This document shows, in pieces, positions 29,330-38,322 of a stretch of 64,000 nt of DNA. The DNA comes from Labilibaculum manganireducens (GTDB lineage: Bacteria > Bacteroidota > Bacteroidia > Bacteroidales > Marinifilaceae), in contig NZ_MVDE01000008.1 in assembly GCF_002843385.1 (NCBI RefSeq), forward strand, positions 1 through 64,000. The letters are read 5' to 3'. Each line of letters begins with the position of its first letter. Position 1 is the stretch's first letter. The notes beneath the pieces were generated by a model that did no database searches, was not told where the DNA came from, and saw only the letters and a list, made by a program, of their open reading frames with translations. The position numbers and the translations under genes were made by a program.

Positions 29330-29573
29330 AAACAAAATAGATAATGCATCGTAAAAATATTGTTTTAGATGGAAATGATTAGGATTTCAACAAAAATAAT
29401 GCTTTTATTAATATCGTTGTTGGTATTAAAATTTTTAACCAAATAATTGATAATGGTATCTGATTATTGTTGAAAATCATTGTTCTGCAACATCAGAAGT
29501 ATTTAAAAACAAATCCGGTCTGGTCTGTTACTATAATATGGTAAGCTCGAACGAAGTCTTTTTATCAGAAATA

Positions 29574-30434
29574 CTATTCCTGAGCGCCGTGATTCTTTGC
29601 AATTCCAATCCAATGCTCAACCAAACTTTTAGGATCAGCTCCTATACCACGAGCAAAATGCAAAGCTACTCCCATAATTAAAACAGAAGCTTCATGTAAT
29701 TCTTGATTTGTTTGCAAGGCTCCAAATTCTTTCTGCGCTTTTAATTGAAGCAAATTATTGTGTTTTTGAGTAAATGTAATCGGATCATCATCAGATATTT
29801 CAGGAATCATCAAACAATCAATCCACTCCTGTCCTATCCTTTCTGCTAATTCTTCCGGAGGCTCATTGCCCATTTTTCTCCACAGTGGCAATGTTTCTTT
29901 ATCTCCGGATTCAGCCAGACCAGTATCAAGAAGCAGTTCAAATGCAATATCAGCTATATTTTGCATTATTTCTAAATATTGATCCTGAGCCAATTCGAAT
30001 TGATCCGTTATCTGCCCATTAAGATATTCCCCAACACTCATTTGAGGTAAATTGATGACTTCAGGACATTTTTCCAAACAAGGAAGTTGATCTCCCTGAA
30101 ACATATAGTTAACTTCATTATTTTGTATTTGACGGCCTAGTGGATATAACCGGCAAGCCAGAGGGCGCCCCAGATGAACACTGCATCCAAAGTTTTCGAC
30201 ATATTGAGAGCAGGCTTGCTTCTCTCCCCATCCTGCTTTTCCGTTAAAGTGCAAACGAATTCCGCCGAACTCACAATAAAGATCACGAAATTCCCTTGTA
30301 GTCATTTTTTTCTCCTTAGCCAGACAGACCAACTCCCATGGATTAAGCAACACTTGGTTGCCATGGCAGCAAGCTCCAATCCGCGCACAGGTGAGAGGCA
30401 GTATATTTTGAAGACTCAGTATATTTGTTTGCAT
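29574..30434 (-). CDS. YkgJ-family cysteine-cluster protein
   Basis: 286 residues. The Cys pattern is CARIGACC near the start, then CSQYVENFGCSVHLGRPLAC followed by RLYP, the zinc- or iron-cluster signature of the YkgJ/UPF0153 family. The C-terminal half is helical and carries no known motif. Biochemical role is unknown in general for this family; metal binding is expected. It stands alone with 143 bp before the ThrE-like gene. Confidence 0.87.
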   Translation of the reverse strand: MQTNILSLQNILPLTCARIGACCHGNQVLLNPWELVCLAKEKKMTTREFRDLYCEFGGIRLHFNGKAGWGEKQACSQYVENFGCSVHLGRPLACRLYPLGRQIQNNEVNYMFQGDQLPCLEKCPEVINLPQMSVGEYLNGQITDQFELAQDQYLEIMQNIADIAFELLLDTGLAESGDKETLPLWRKMGNEPPEELAERIGQEWIDCLMIPEISDDDPITFTQKHNNLLQLKAQKEFGALQTNQELHEASVLIMGVALHFARGIGADPKSLVEHWIGIAKNHGAQE

Positions 30435-30577
30435 TATTGTTGATTCTTTTTTGATATTACACTTAATAGCAACTCAATAATTAAACGGCTGCCAAATTGC
30501 TAAAACATTATCTAAAATTACAGATATCTCAAATTTCCTGAGGATATATCTCCGATTACTATCATTAATAGAATTAT

Positions 30578-31813
30578 TTATTGGCCTGTCAGCATGCTTT
30601 TCGAGGATGCTTTTTTGATGTTTCGATCCATAAAACTACCAGAGAAAATTAAACCACCAATAATCCCCATAAAAATATAAAGTACCTGTGTTCCCATGTT
30701 ATTTTGCGCTCCAGGCGCATCAAGAAACACACTACTTAAACCAATAAATGCTTTACTTCCCGGAACGAGCATCACAATTCCCGGCACTAAAAACACCAAC
30801 TGCGGCGATCGTGTTATTTTACCAAACAACTTACTGATGCTCACAGCCACAATAGTTCCGATAAAGATACTGACTAAAATTCCTGTGAAATCGAAAAGAG
30901 TAGTGGTATAAAAACTAACAAATCCTGCAATTACGCAATACAACAAATCTCTTGTCCGCACTTTAAATACTACGGCCAAGCTAAGTGCCAAAACCAAAAT
31001 AGCCAAGTAGTCGAGCCACTCGGGCACATCATTTATTACATTATTAGGTTGTAAATCAACAAACAAAGGAAGAATTGCCAAACCTAAGACAACACCAAAA
31101 AACTGTTTGAAAAGCGATACCAAGGCGTCGAACAACTTGGCTGTTCCAGACACCAAACTTCGGGAAGTAATCTCTTCCAACGCGGTAGTTATGGATAATC
31201 CGGGAATAAACACAATAATAGATGCCAGAATAGTCATGGAAATATTGATTTGCTCAAATTGCATAGACAATAAACCGGTTATCAGAGTAGCTGCAAAAGC
31301 AATTAATGATTCCAGAGCACTGCGAATGTATCCCGATTTTTGAGCCAAAAGAGTGATGCCATAAATCACAGCGCCAATAATTGATGCAGTAATTGCAGAT
31401 GCCCAACTGGTATCCAATATCATGCTAAATGCCCCAGCCGATAGAATGAAAGCAGCCAATTCGGTTAGTTTACCGTAAGCAAAAGGTGCTGTTTTTAATT
31501 GCTCCATGGCCATTTTTGCTTCTTCAAAACTGCTTTTATTAGAAAGAACATCATTAGTAATTTCTACAATTCGCGACAAAGCACCCAAATTTAATTCCCC
31601 TGGTGGCACGCATTCTACGTAGTTGTAGGTTTGTTCTTCCTCTTCGTAAAACACATAGTTAATCCAGGTTGGTGTATCCATAAAACTTCCCTTAATCCCT
31701 TTCTTTTCCGAAATCTCTGTCAAATAAATCTGCGATTTATAGGAGGGTACACCGTAAGTATGCAGGGCCTTGCCCAACTGCACTATGAATTTATATTTTC
31801 CGGGAACCTGCAT
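30578..31813 (-). CDS. Threonine/serine exporter family protein (ThrE-like, fused)
   Basis: 411 residues. The N-terminal soluble part (LGKALHTYGVPSYKSQIYL, then DTPTWINYVF) and ten likely membrane helices match the DUF1212–DUF3815 fused exporter family founded by Corynebacterium ThrE. The helix motif VFIPGLSITTALEEI and the later LVFLVPGIVMLVPGSKAF are the two halves' signature repeats. Substrate is inferred from the family. Confidence 0.9.
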   Translation of the reverse strand: MQVPGKYKFIVQLGKALHTYGVPSYKSQIYLTEISEKKGIKGSFMDTPTWINYVFYEEEEQTYNYVECVPPGELNLGALSRIVEITNDVLSNKSSFEEAKMAMEQLKTAPFAYGKLTELAAFILSAGAFSMILDTSWASAITASIIGAVIYGITLLAQKSGYIRSALESLIAFAATLITGLLSMQFEQINISMTILASIIVFIPGLSITTALEEITSRSLVSGTAKLFDALVSLFKQFFGVVLGLAILPLFVDLQPNNVINDVPEWLDYLAILVLALSLAVVFKVRTRDLLYCVIAGFVSFYTTTLFDFTGILVSIFIGTIVAVSISKLFGKITRSPQLVFLVPGIVMLVPGSKAFIGLSSVFLDAPGAQNNMGTQVLYIFMGIIGGLIFSGSFMDRNIKKASSKSMLTGQ

Positions 31814-32230
31814 GTTCTTTTATTTCTGTTCTAAATGATTATTTCAAATTAGCGGCTGTGTTCTGCACCTAAGCATTTTATTTTTCTCTGTTTACCGATA
31901 ACAGATAACCGTTCGCAGATGACTAACGCCTTTAAATCCGTACAAAAATACAATTTATTTATGCTCCAAGCCATTCCGCAATCCTGTAATTCCCTGCATT
32001 TATATTTGGTAAGGAAAGAATACATCTTGTTTTGTTTCATTTTCCTTAAAATATTCTCCTTTGGGAGAATAACGAGAGCCTTTATGCATTACTTTTGCAA
32101 CTCAAAACAATCAATAACGAAAAAAAAAATCTGTCATAAATAATAGGGTTTCCTTTGCGGATAAACCTTAGCATGACGGATTCTTCCTGAACTTTATCAG
32201 GCCAACTATTATCATTTAAATTATTAACAA
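31814..32230. other. Intergenic region between thrE-like and sulP-like genes
   Basis: About 420 bp with no credible gene. A -7-like box TACTTTTG lies at 32090–32097, ahead of the SulP gene with a 130-nt leader. CTCCTTTGGGAG at 32058–32069 is a small inverted repeat. Small open frames here lack protein-like composition. Confidence 0.45.
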
Positions 32231-33859
32231 ATGAACACTATTTTTAGACCTAAATTATTCACTGTACTAAAAGATTACAATTTACAAGCCTTTCAAAAGG
32301 ATTTGTTTGCAGGAATTATTGTAGGTATAGTTGCTCTTCCTTTGGCCATTGCCTTTGCTGTTGCATCGGGTGTTTCGCCCGAAAAAGGTTTAATTACAGC
32401 AATTGTGGCTGGTTTTATCATTTCTTTATTGGGTGGTAGCCGTGTTCAAATTGGTGGACCTACCGGAGCTTTTATCGTAATTGTTTACGGTATCGTAAGT
32501 CAGTACGGCATTGATGGATTAATGATCTCAACATTTTTAGCGGGTATTATTCTGATTCTGTTTGGGGTGCTGCGCATGGGAGCGGTTTTAAAATTCATTC
32601 CCCATCCTTTAATTGTTGGTTTTACTTCGGGTATTGCTCTGGTTATTTTCTCTACCCAAATTAAAGCAGCCTTTGGTCTTCAGATAGCAGAAGTTCCATC
32701 TGAATTTATTGGAAAATGGGCTTGTTATTTCTCTAATATTTCCAGTCTCAATATATATGCAATCGCGATTAGCGGGGGTACAATCCTATTGACCTTATTC
32801 GCCGGTAAATTGATTCCTAAAATACCTGGATCCTTTATCGCAATTATTACAATGACCGCGCTTGTGCAGGTTTTTGACATGCCTGTTAACACCATCGAAT
32901 CGGTATATGGAGACATTCCCAATTCATTTAGTTTCTCGGTTCCAACTGTTGACTGGACCAATCTTCCAAATTACTTTCAACCTGCCATTACCATTGCTAT
33001 TTTGGGAGCAATTGAGTCTTTGTTATCCGCAGTAGTTGCCGACGGTATGATCGGTGGAAATCATCGGTCCAATACAGAATTAATTGCACAGGGAATTGCC
33101 AATATCTTCTCTCCAATTTTCGGAGGAATTCCGGCAACAGGAGCTATTGCGAGAACTGCAACTAATGTTAAGAACGGTGGACGCACACCTGTTGCGGGAA
33201 TGATTCATGCACTTACTCTATTATTAATCATGCTGGTATTTGGACGATGGGCAAAATTAATTCCAATGTCGTGTCTGGCAGGTATTTTAATAGTGGTTTC
33301 CTACAACATGAGTGAATGGAGATCTTTCAAATCTATTCTTAAAGGTTCAAGATTCGATATTATCGTTTTACTCACCACTTTCTTCTTAACCGTATTGGTT
33401 GATTTAACCATCGCCATCGAAATGGGAATTGTACTGGCATCTTTAATCTTCATGTATCGAATGTCAAAAATAAATGGCGTAATTCAACATGAATCTGAAT
33501 CGGATGAAATACAGAATTACAATCAAATCCCTAAGGAAATTGAAATATATGAAATTAGCGGCCCGTTCTTTTTCGCCGCAGCCAAAAGATATCAGGAAAC
33601 CCTTCGCAACCTAAAAAGTTCTACATCCGTTCTTATCATTCGAATGCGTCATGTTCCTTTTATGGATACCACCGGAGTTCGAAACTTCACCGAAATCATT
33701 GAGGATCTGGAAAGCAGAAAAACAAAGGTGATTTTATCAGGAGTAAATTCAGAAGTAATGGGCGATTTACGAAAAAGCGAAATTAATCACTTAATAAGCA
33801 ACGAAAATATTTTCGATAATTTTGATGATGCTGTTATTGCTGCAAAAAACTTACTGTAG
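32231..33859 (+). CDS. SulP-family anion transporter with STAS domain
   Basis: 542 residues. The membrane domain begins at FQKDLFAGIIVGIVALPLAI, a SulP hallmark, and includes GGSRVQIGGPTGAFIV and GAIARTATNVKNGGRTPVAG. The STAS domain covers about residues 430–540 (ISGPFFFAAAKRYQ, RMRHVPFMDTTGVRNF). Likely substrates are sulfate or bicarbonate; no carbonic anhydrase or sulfur genes are adjacent to decide. A terminator follows at once. Confidence 0.93.
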   Translation: MNTIFRPKLFTVLKDYNLQAFQKDLFAGIIVGIVALPLAIAFAVASGVSPEKGLITAIVAGFIISLLGGSRVQIGGPTGAFIVIVYGIVSQYGIDGLMISTFLAGIILILFGVLRMGAVLKFIPHPLIVGFTSGIALVIFSTQIKAAFGLQIAEVPSEFIGKWACYFSNISSLNIYAIAISGGTILLTLFAGKLIPKIPGSFIAIITMTALVQVFDMPVNTIESVYGDIPNSFSFSVPTVDWTNLPNYFQPAITIAILGAIESLLSAVVADGMIGGNHRSNTELIAQGIANIFSPIFGGIPATGAIARTATNVKNGGRTPVAGMIHALTLLLIMLVFGRWAKLIPMSCLAGILIVVSYNMSEWRSFKSILKGSRFDIIVLLTTFFLTVLVDLTIAIEMGIVLASLIFMYRMSKINGVIQHESESDEIQNYNQIPKEIEIYEISGPFFFAAAKRYQETLRNLKSSTSVLIIRMRHVPFMDTTGVRNFTEIIEDLESRKTKVILSGVNSEVMGDLRKSEINHLISNENIFDNFDDAVIAAKNLL

Positions 33860-33880
33860 TTAATAAGAAACTTTAAAAGT

Positions 33881-33921
33881 AAAACCGGACAATAGGTATT
33901 CATCCTAAAGTCCGGTTTTTT
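33881..33921 (+). terminator. Intrinsic terminator after the SulP gene
   Basis: Arms AAAACCGGAC and GTCCGGTTTT with a run of six Ts, 22 bp past the stop. Confidence 0.9.
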
Positions 33922-33951
33922 CATGTTTAATCCCCTAAAAAAACATAAAAA

Positions 33952-34368
33952 CTAAACTACTAATTGAAATTCGTTTTGCAGGGCACTCACAATCATATCA
34001 GGAACTTGATGTGGTTTTCGGGTTTTACTATCCACAAAAACCACCGTAGATGTTGCAGTACATGTTTTTTCTCCTCTTCCGTTTTCAAATTCGAACTCAA
34101 ATTTGAAACGAACCTTGGGCAATTCTTTTATTTTGGTTCGAACCGTTAATTCTTCATCGTATCCTGTCGGTTTTAAATATCTTAGATTCATTTCAATTAC
34201 AGGAAGCATGATATTATTATCCTCTAACACCTTGTCGTTTATGCCGAATTGACGCAACAGTTCCGTTCTGGCCTGGTGACAATAGTTAACGTAGTTGGCA
34301 TGATAGACGTACCCCATTTGATCTACCTCGTTGTATCTTGGCCGTATTTTATATTCACCAATAATCAT
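33952..34368 (-). CDS. Hotdog-fold acyl-CoA thioesterase (YbgC/FadM-like)
   Basis: 138 residues. RYNEVDQMGYVYHANYVNYC matches the 4HBT thioesterase active-site region (catalytic Asp and the following G-x-V-x-H-x-N-Y), and LTVRTKIKELPKVRFKFEFE the later strand. It overlaps the end of the next ATPase gene upstream by 4 bp, so it is the last gene of that operon. Why a thioesterase sits with Fe–S ATPases is unclear. Confidence 0.9.
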   Translation of the reverse strand: MIIGEYKIRPRYNEVDQMGYVYHANYVNYCHQARTELLRQFGINDKVLEDNNIMLPVIEMNLRYLKPTGYDEELTVRTKIKELPKVRFKFEFEFENGRGEKTCTATSTVVFVDSKTRKPHQVPDMIVSALQNEFQLVV

Positions 34369-35252
34369 TGTTCAATTTTTAGTTCGGAAACATCAACTTT
34401 CTTCCAAAGTTCAGATAGTGCGTTGCCAATTTCCGAATCTTTATTGTACTCCAAAATTGTTTTTTTCTCTACCATCGAGTAAACTACTTCTTCGGAAAAA
34501 GGCAGTTTTCCCATCAATTTAATTCCCTGTGTAGTAAAAAAGTTCTCCATTTGCATGGAAATTTCTAAATTGATATCATATTTATTGATTAGAGCATACA
34601 TCGGTATTTGGAACGACTGCACCAACTCTACCAAACGCACCACATCATGAAATCCTGATTTGCTGGGCTCTGTAACCAAAATTACAGCATCGGCTCCGGT
34701 AATAGACGCAATTGCCGCACAGCCAATTCCCGGAGGCCCATCGTTTAAAATAAAATCAGCATTCTTTTCTATGGCAATTTCTTTAGCTTTTTTGCGGATT
34801 TGAGTCACCAATTTGCCGGAGTTTTCCTCACCCGGTCCCATTTTGGCATGAACCAAGGATCCAAAACGCGTATCGGACACAAACCAATGATTGTTACGGC
34901 TTCGCTCTGAACTGATTGCTCCTGCAGGACAAATACGTTCACAAAGACGACAACCTTCGCATGCAAAAGCATCGATATGTAAGCCTCCACCCGATTTAAA
35001 ATGAATGGCTTCGAATTTGCAATGCTGTCTGCAAAGACCGCAATTGGTGCATAAATTGGTATCAATAGAAGCAACCCAGGCTCCCTCAAACACATGTGTC
35101 TCTTTATTTTCCGGTTGAAAAATAATGTGAAGATCAGCTGCATCAACGTCAGCATCCACAAAAACAGTATTTTTAATCACCGAAGCTAAAGCTGCCGTAA
35201 TACTGGTTTTTCCTGTTCCACCTTTACCACTAAGAATAGTTATGTCCTTCAT
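34365..35252 (-). CDS. MinD/Mrp-superfamily ATPase with two ferredoxin clusters (second copy)
   Basis: 295 residues from the ATG at 35252; an earlier TTG at 35258 would overlap the upstream gene. The deviant Walker A is SGKGGTGKTS (8–17). Two 4Fe-4S motifs follow in an insert (CTNCGLCRQHC and CEGCRLCERIC). DGPPGIGCAAIASI is the switch region. Such paired P-loop ferredoxin ATPases occur in anaerobes with NifX-like proteins, and are thought to act in Fe–S or metal-cofactor assembly (inference). It is the partner of the next gene, 2 bp upstream. Confidence 0.92.
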   Translation of the reverse strand: MKDITILSGKGGTGKTSITAALASVIKNTVFVDADVDAADLHIIFQPENKETHVFEGAWVASIDTNLCTNCGLCRQHCKFEAIHFKSGGGLHIDAFACEGCRLCERICPAGAISSERSRNNHWFVSDTRFGSLVHAKMGPGEENSGKLVTQIRKKAKEIAIEKNADFILNDGPPGIGCAAIASITGADAVILVTEPSKSGFHDVVRLVELVQSFQIPMYALINKYDINLEISMQMENFFTTQGIKLMGKLPFSEEVVYSMVEKKTILEYNKDSEIGNALSELWKKVDVSELKIEQ

Positions 35253-35254
35253 TA

Positions 35255-36121
35255 TCAATTCAATTTCTTCAAATACTCAACCACCTTACGATACTCCTTC
35301 GCGAATTGAAGGGGAACACAGCTCACAATTTTCCCTTTTGCATACAAACCTGCATACTCTTTACTAAAAGGAATTGCACCCAATAAATCAATATTTTCGG
35401 CCTTTAGGAACTCATACACTTCAGAATCTCCTAATCCGGCTTTGTTTACAAAAACACCAAAAGGTTTATTCACCTCACGCAGTAAATCAACTGTAAGCTT
35501 TAAATCATATACTCCGAATGGAGTTGGCTCTGTCACTAAAATCACAAAATCGGCATCCGAAATGGTCTCAACAACCGGACAACTTGTACCAGGTGGTGCA
35601 TCGTAAATCAGAATATCATGTTCGCCAACTAAGTTCTTCTTTAAATCCTTAATCAACATAGTCTGCAATGGAGAACCAACCCTCAAATTGCCTTCCATCA
35701 GACTCAAATCATTACCAATATTGTAATTGGTAACCGTTCCAATGGCATTTGTGGTTTCGTGAATAGCGTCAAACTGACAGGCCACAAAACAAGCACCACA
35801 AGAATGACACAAATCCTTATTTACAGCCGCATACTGCACTGATGGCATCATTACTATTACATTAAACTCACAATATTCTTCGCATTTTTTACAAAATGTA
35901 CATTTCGAAGTGTCTATTTTGGGAATCACCTGCTCTGATAATTTCTCGCTCTTAACCGAGAAATTCCGAAAAAACAAAAGATCATTCGGTTCTTCCACAT
36001 CGCAGTCAACCAGCTGTACACTTCTTGTCCAATGTTCATTGATGGAAGAAAATAAATTAACAGCAAAAGTTGTTTTACCTGTTCCTCCTTTGCCACTTGC
36101 AACGGCTATTTTAAATGCCAT
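35255..36121 (-). CDS. MinD/Mrp-superfamily ATPase with two ferredoxin clusters (first copy)
   Basis: 288 residues. Walker A SGKGGTGKTT is at 9–18, followed by a ferredoxin insert with CTFCKKCEEYC and CHSCGACFVAC, and the switch DAPPGTSCPVVETI. It is homologous to the next gene (34365–35252), so the two probably form a heterodimer. Its start overlaps the end of the DUF89 gene by 16 bp, showing a tight operon. Substrate unknown; a metal-cofactor assembly role is inferred from neighbours. Confidence 0.92.
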   Translation of the reverse strand: MAFKIAVASGKGGTGKTTFAVNLFSSINEHWTRSVQLVDCDVEEPNDLLFFRNFSVKSEKLSEQVIPKIDTSKCTFCKKCEEYCEFNVIVMMPSVQYAAVNKDLCHSCGACFVACQFDAIHETTNAIGTVTNYNIGNDLSLMEGNLRVGSPLQTMLIKDLKKNLVGEHDILIYDAPPGTSCPVVETISDADFVILVTEPTPFGVYDLKLTVDLLREVNKPFGVFVNKAGLGDSEVYEFLKAENIDLLGAIPFSKEYAGLYAKGKIVSCVPLQFAKEYRKVVEYLKKLN

Positions 36122-36972
36122 AAACTCCCCTCCTGCTTTTTTGTAATGATCAAATCTCCCTTATTCACACCCAACATTTCAGCCATTATATCACATTTTG
36201 CCATGAGCATAAAATAAAGCGATTCCTTTTTTTCATTTAGCAAGCCTTCAAAATTCCCCTGTCCTTTAGAAATCACAACAGCCGCTTTTGTATACAGTTC
36301 CTGAAATTCCTCTGAACAATTATCCACTAAGGTTGAAGGTGCATCATGACCATTCGATATCACCCGGCAGACATCCTGCATTCCTACTTGTTCAGCATCC
36401 TCAAGAGTCACATCGTTAATTATCGGATTTCCCCGAACTACATAAGTTAAGTTTGGATGATTCAGATGTTGAATAAAAAGCTTATCGAAAACTATTTCGC
36501 CTGCATTATCGCCTAAATACAAAACCGATTCTGCTTTTTCTATTTCAGCAAACATCTCATCTCTGTCGTCCAAAGCAAAATCAAGAGCCAGTAATTCTTC
36601 TATTTTAGCTGGAATATTGGTTGGTACACTATGTGCTCCATAATCAACAATATTGCCAACAACAGCTAATTTTGCGGCAATATGCAGTGATTCATCATTC
36701 TCATTCACAAATGCAACCCATTTTTTATACTGCGAATTCAAAATTGAATTGGCATGTTTCTTCTCCTCACGGTACAAATCATCATTTTGTATTTTCTTTT
36801 TCGCCAAACGATGAATCAGCAACGCCAGATAAGGATTTGAGAGGTGCTTACAATTTGTTAGTAAATGATTTACTTCAGAGGAAAAATCGCCGGCAACTTC
36901 CCCCTGAAGATTAAATTTGTCAATTAGTAAATCCACCGTTTTGGAATGGCAAGTCAAACACCTGTTATCCAT
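36106..36972 (-). CDS. DUF89/ARMT1-like protein (metal-dependent phosphatase family)
   Basis: 288 residues from the ATG at 36972, just after the NifX-like stop; an upstream TTG would overlap it. The N-terminus CLTCHS has a Cys pair. Family motifs are LYLGDNAGEIVFDKLFI (DNAGE), VVRGNPIINDVTLEDA and ISKGQGNFEGL, the metal and phosphate-site segments of DUF89 proteins. Eukaryotic relatives are damage-control phosphatases for phosphometabolites; archaeal and anaerobic bacterial members have a Cys-containing N-terminus. Substrate here is unknown. Confidence 0.9.
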   Translation of the reverse strand: MDNRCLTCHSKTVDLLIDKFNLQGEVAGDFSSEVNHLLTNCKHLSNPYLALLIHRLAKKKIQNDDLYREEKKHANSILNSQYKKWVAFVNENDESLHIAAKLAVVGNIVDYGAHSVPTNIPAKIEELLALDFALDDRDEMFAEIEKAESVLYLGDNAGEIVFDKLFIQHLNHPNLTYVVRGNPIINDVTLEDAEQVGMQDVCRVISNGHDAPSTLVDNCSEEFQELYTKAAVVISKGQGNFEGLLNEKKESLYFMLMAKCDIMAEMLGVNKGDLIITKKQEGSLWHLK

Positions 36973-36974
36973 AT

Positions 36975-37313
36975 TTAGTGGTCGCAATAGTTAGCTGTAA
37001 AGCTTAAACTTTCATCTAAAAATCCTTTTACCAATTCTTTAGCATCTAATTGAGGTGCTCCAACAAATACATTTACATTGTGTTGATTAAAAATTTGAAT
37101 GGCTCTGTTTCCCATTCCTCCGGCAATTACATCGGTAACCCCTAAGTCAGCTAAAAACGGAGGCAACAAACCTGGTTCGTGTGGTGGTGCAGCCACTAAT
37201 TCTTCTGTAACAATAGCTTTATCCATTACATCAAGCAATGCAAAATGCGAACAATGGCCAAAATGTCCATCCAAAATTCCATCTTTAACCGGAATTGCAA
37301 TTTTCTTTTTCAT
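36975..37313 (-). CDS. NifX/NifB-C-like dinitrogenase cofactor-family protein (first copy)
   Basis: 112 residues. KIAIPVKDGILDGHFGHCSHF, then GVTDVIAGGMGNRAIQIF and VFVGAPQLDAKELVKGFL match the small NifX/NifB C-terminal fold that binds metal clusters (MTH1175-like). No nitrogenase genes are present, so a general metal-cluster carrier is likely. It opens the lower operon and carries the duplicated 34-nt leader before its start. Confidence 0.92.
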   Translation of the reverse strand: MKKKIAIPVKDGILDGHFGHCSHFALLDVMDKAIVTEELVAAPPHEPGLLPPFLADLGVTDVIAGGMGNRAIQIFNQHNVNVFVGAPQLDAKELVKGFLDESLSFTANYCDH

Positions 37314-37314
37314 G

Positions 37315-37348
37315 TGTTTATAATTTTAAGTTTTTGTCAGATGGAACT
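37315..37348 (-). promoter_or_regulatory. 34-nt leader sequence duplicated at 23458–23491
   Basis: Ends one base before the NifX-like start codon and matches the GH97 leader at 33 of 34 positions. Only the short leader is shared; sequence on both sides differs. Confidence 0.7.
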
Positions 37349-37487
37349 TACCATGAACCGATAATCATGCCTCTTTGTGTCACAATTACCAGTCCTGGAC
37401 ATTTCACATAAGTATTTTATTTCAACTCAATTAATCAATCCCAAACAAGAGGGAATACTATTTTATTCTTTGTATCAGATACAGCAC

Positions 37488-37534
37488 AAGAGCTATTGAT
37501 ATTATTCAAGAAGAACAATATCAACAAGACTCTT
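37488..37534. other. Long hairpin between the two metal-cluster operons
   Basis: AAGAG and CTCTT enclose a second stem TTGATATT/AATATCAA. No poly-T follows on either strand, so it may be an mRNA structure or processing site rather than a terminator. Confidence 0.4.
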
Positions 37535-37585
37535 ATGCCTCTTACTAATCAGGATACATTTTTAATGAAACCAAGGAATAAATAT

Positions 37586-37789
37586 CTAATCACTTATTTT
37601 CCTTCGTCGAAGTCTTAGTCTTCCGGCACCTCCTCGTCCAAAACCAAATCCTTGTCCTTTGCCTCCTTCAATGGTTTCATCCTTAAATTCAGTCTCACTG
37701 TCCATCCTCTTGTTGCTGTTACAACGCCCCATTCCTCTTCCTGTTCGAGCACCTTTTCGCTCCGGACCACTTCGATCTAAATCTGGCAT
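37586..37789 (-). CDS. DUF5320-like small Gly/Arg-rich protein
   Basis: 67 residues. The start MPDLDRSGPERKGARTGRG then MGRC is the usual DUF5320 N-terminus, and the C-terminus is Gly- and Arg-rich. Such proteins sit beside NifX-like and MinD-type ferredoxin ATPases in anaerobes; no function is known to me. It is 14 bp downstream of its paralogue. Confidence 0.8.
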   Translation of the reverse strand: MPDLDRSGPERKGARTGRGMGRCNSNKRMDSETEFKDETIEGGKGQGFGFGRGGAGRLRLRRRKISD

Positions 37790-37803
37790 TTCAACCTCCT
37801 TTT

Positions 37804-37989
37804 TTAAATTGATTTACTACTTTTCAATCTTTTTCCCTGCCCTTTACCGCAACCACTTTTTCGTTTCAATCCTAATCCTTTCCCTAACTTCTCCAATAGA
37901 ATGTTTTGGTCAGATTCAGAACACTGTCCTAGTCCTCTTCCCGATTTTGAACCTTCTCCATCGGGTCCTTTTCTATCCAAGTGTGGCAT
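37804..37989 (-). CDS. DUF5320-like small protein, paralogue
   Basis: 61 residues. MPHLDRKGPDGEGSKSGRGL then GQC shares the DUF5320-type start with the next gene (37586–37789). The C-terminus is Lys-rich with one Cys (KSGCGKGQGK). It is 11 bp after the NifX-like gene at 38001, in the same operon. Confidence 0.8.
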   Translation of the reverse strand: MPHLDRKGPDGEGSKSGRGLGQCSESDQNILLEKLGKGLGLKRKSGCGKGQGKRLKSSKSI

Positions 37990-38000
37990 AACATTTTATT

Positions 38001-38318
38001 TTAAGATTTCAATTTGTTTATAATGTGCTGCACTGTGTTATTATCATTTTGCAGCAACACCATTTGAATATTGAACTTTTCAAGCAATTCTTTTGCTTTA
38101 GGCCCAAAATCACCTGAAATTACTTTTTGAGCACCCAGTTCGACTACCTTTTCAACAGTTTTGGTTCCTGCTCCGCTTTGCGAGTTGATATTTTCATTCT
38201 CGATAAAACTAATTTCTCCTGATTGATCATCATACAAACAAAACCAACCTGCTCTTCCAAACCGCAAATCAAAAATTGAATTCAATTGATTTCCCGTTGA
38301 TGTAATAATTGTCTTCAT
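38001..38318 (-). CDS. NifX/NifB-C-like protein (second copy)
   Basis: 105 residues. The N-terminus NQLNSIFDLRFGRAGWFCLY, then GAGTKTVEKVVELGAQKVI and SGDFGPKAKELL match the NifX-like fold; GDFGP replaces the usual GGMG. Gap to the DUF134 gene is 4 bp. It differs clearly from the copy at 36975, so the two probably bind different partners. Confidence 0.88.
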   Translation of the reverse strand: MKTIITSTGNQLNSIFDLRFGRAGWFCLYDDQSGEISFIENENINSQSGAGTKTVEKVVELGAQKVISGDFGPKAKELLEKFNIQMVLLQNDNNTVQHIINKLKS

Positions 38319-38322
38319 ATTC

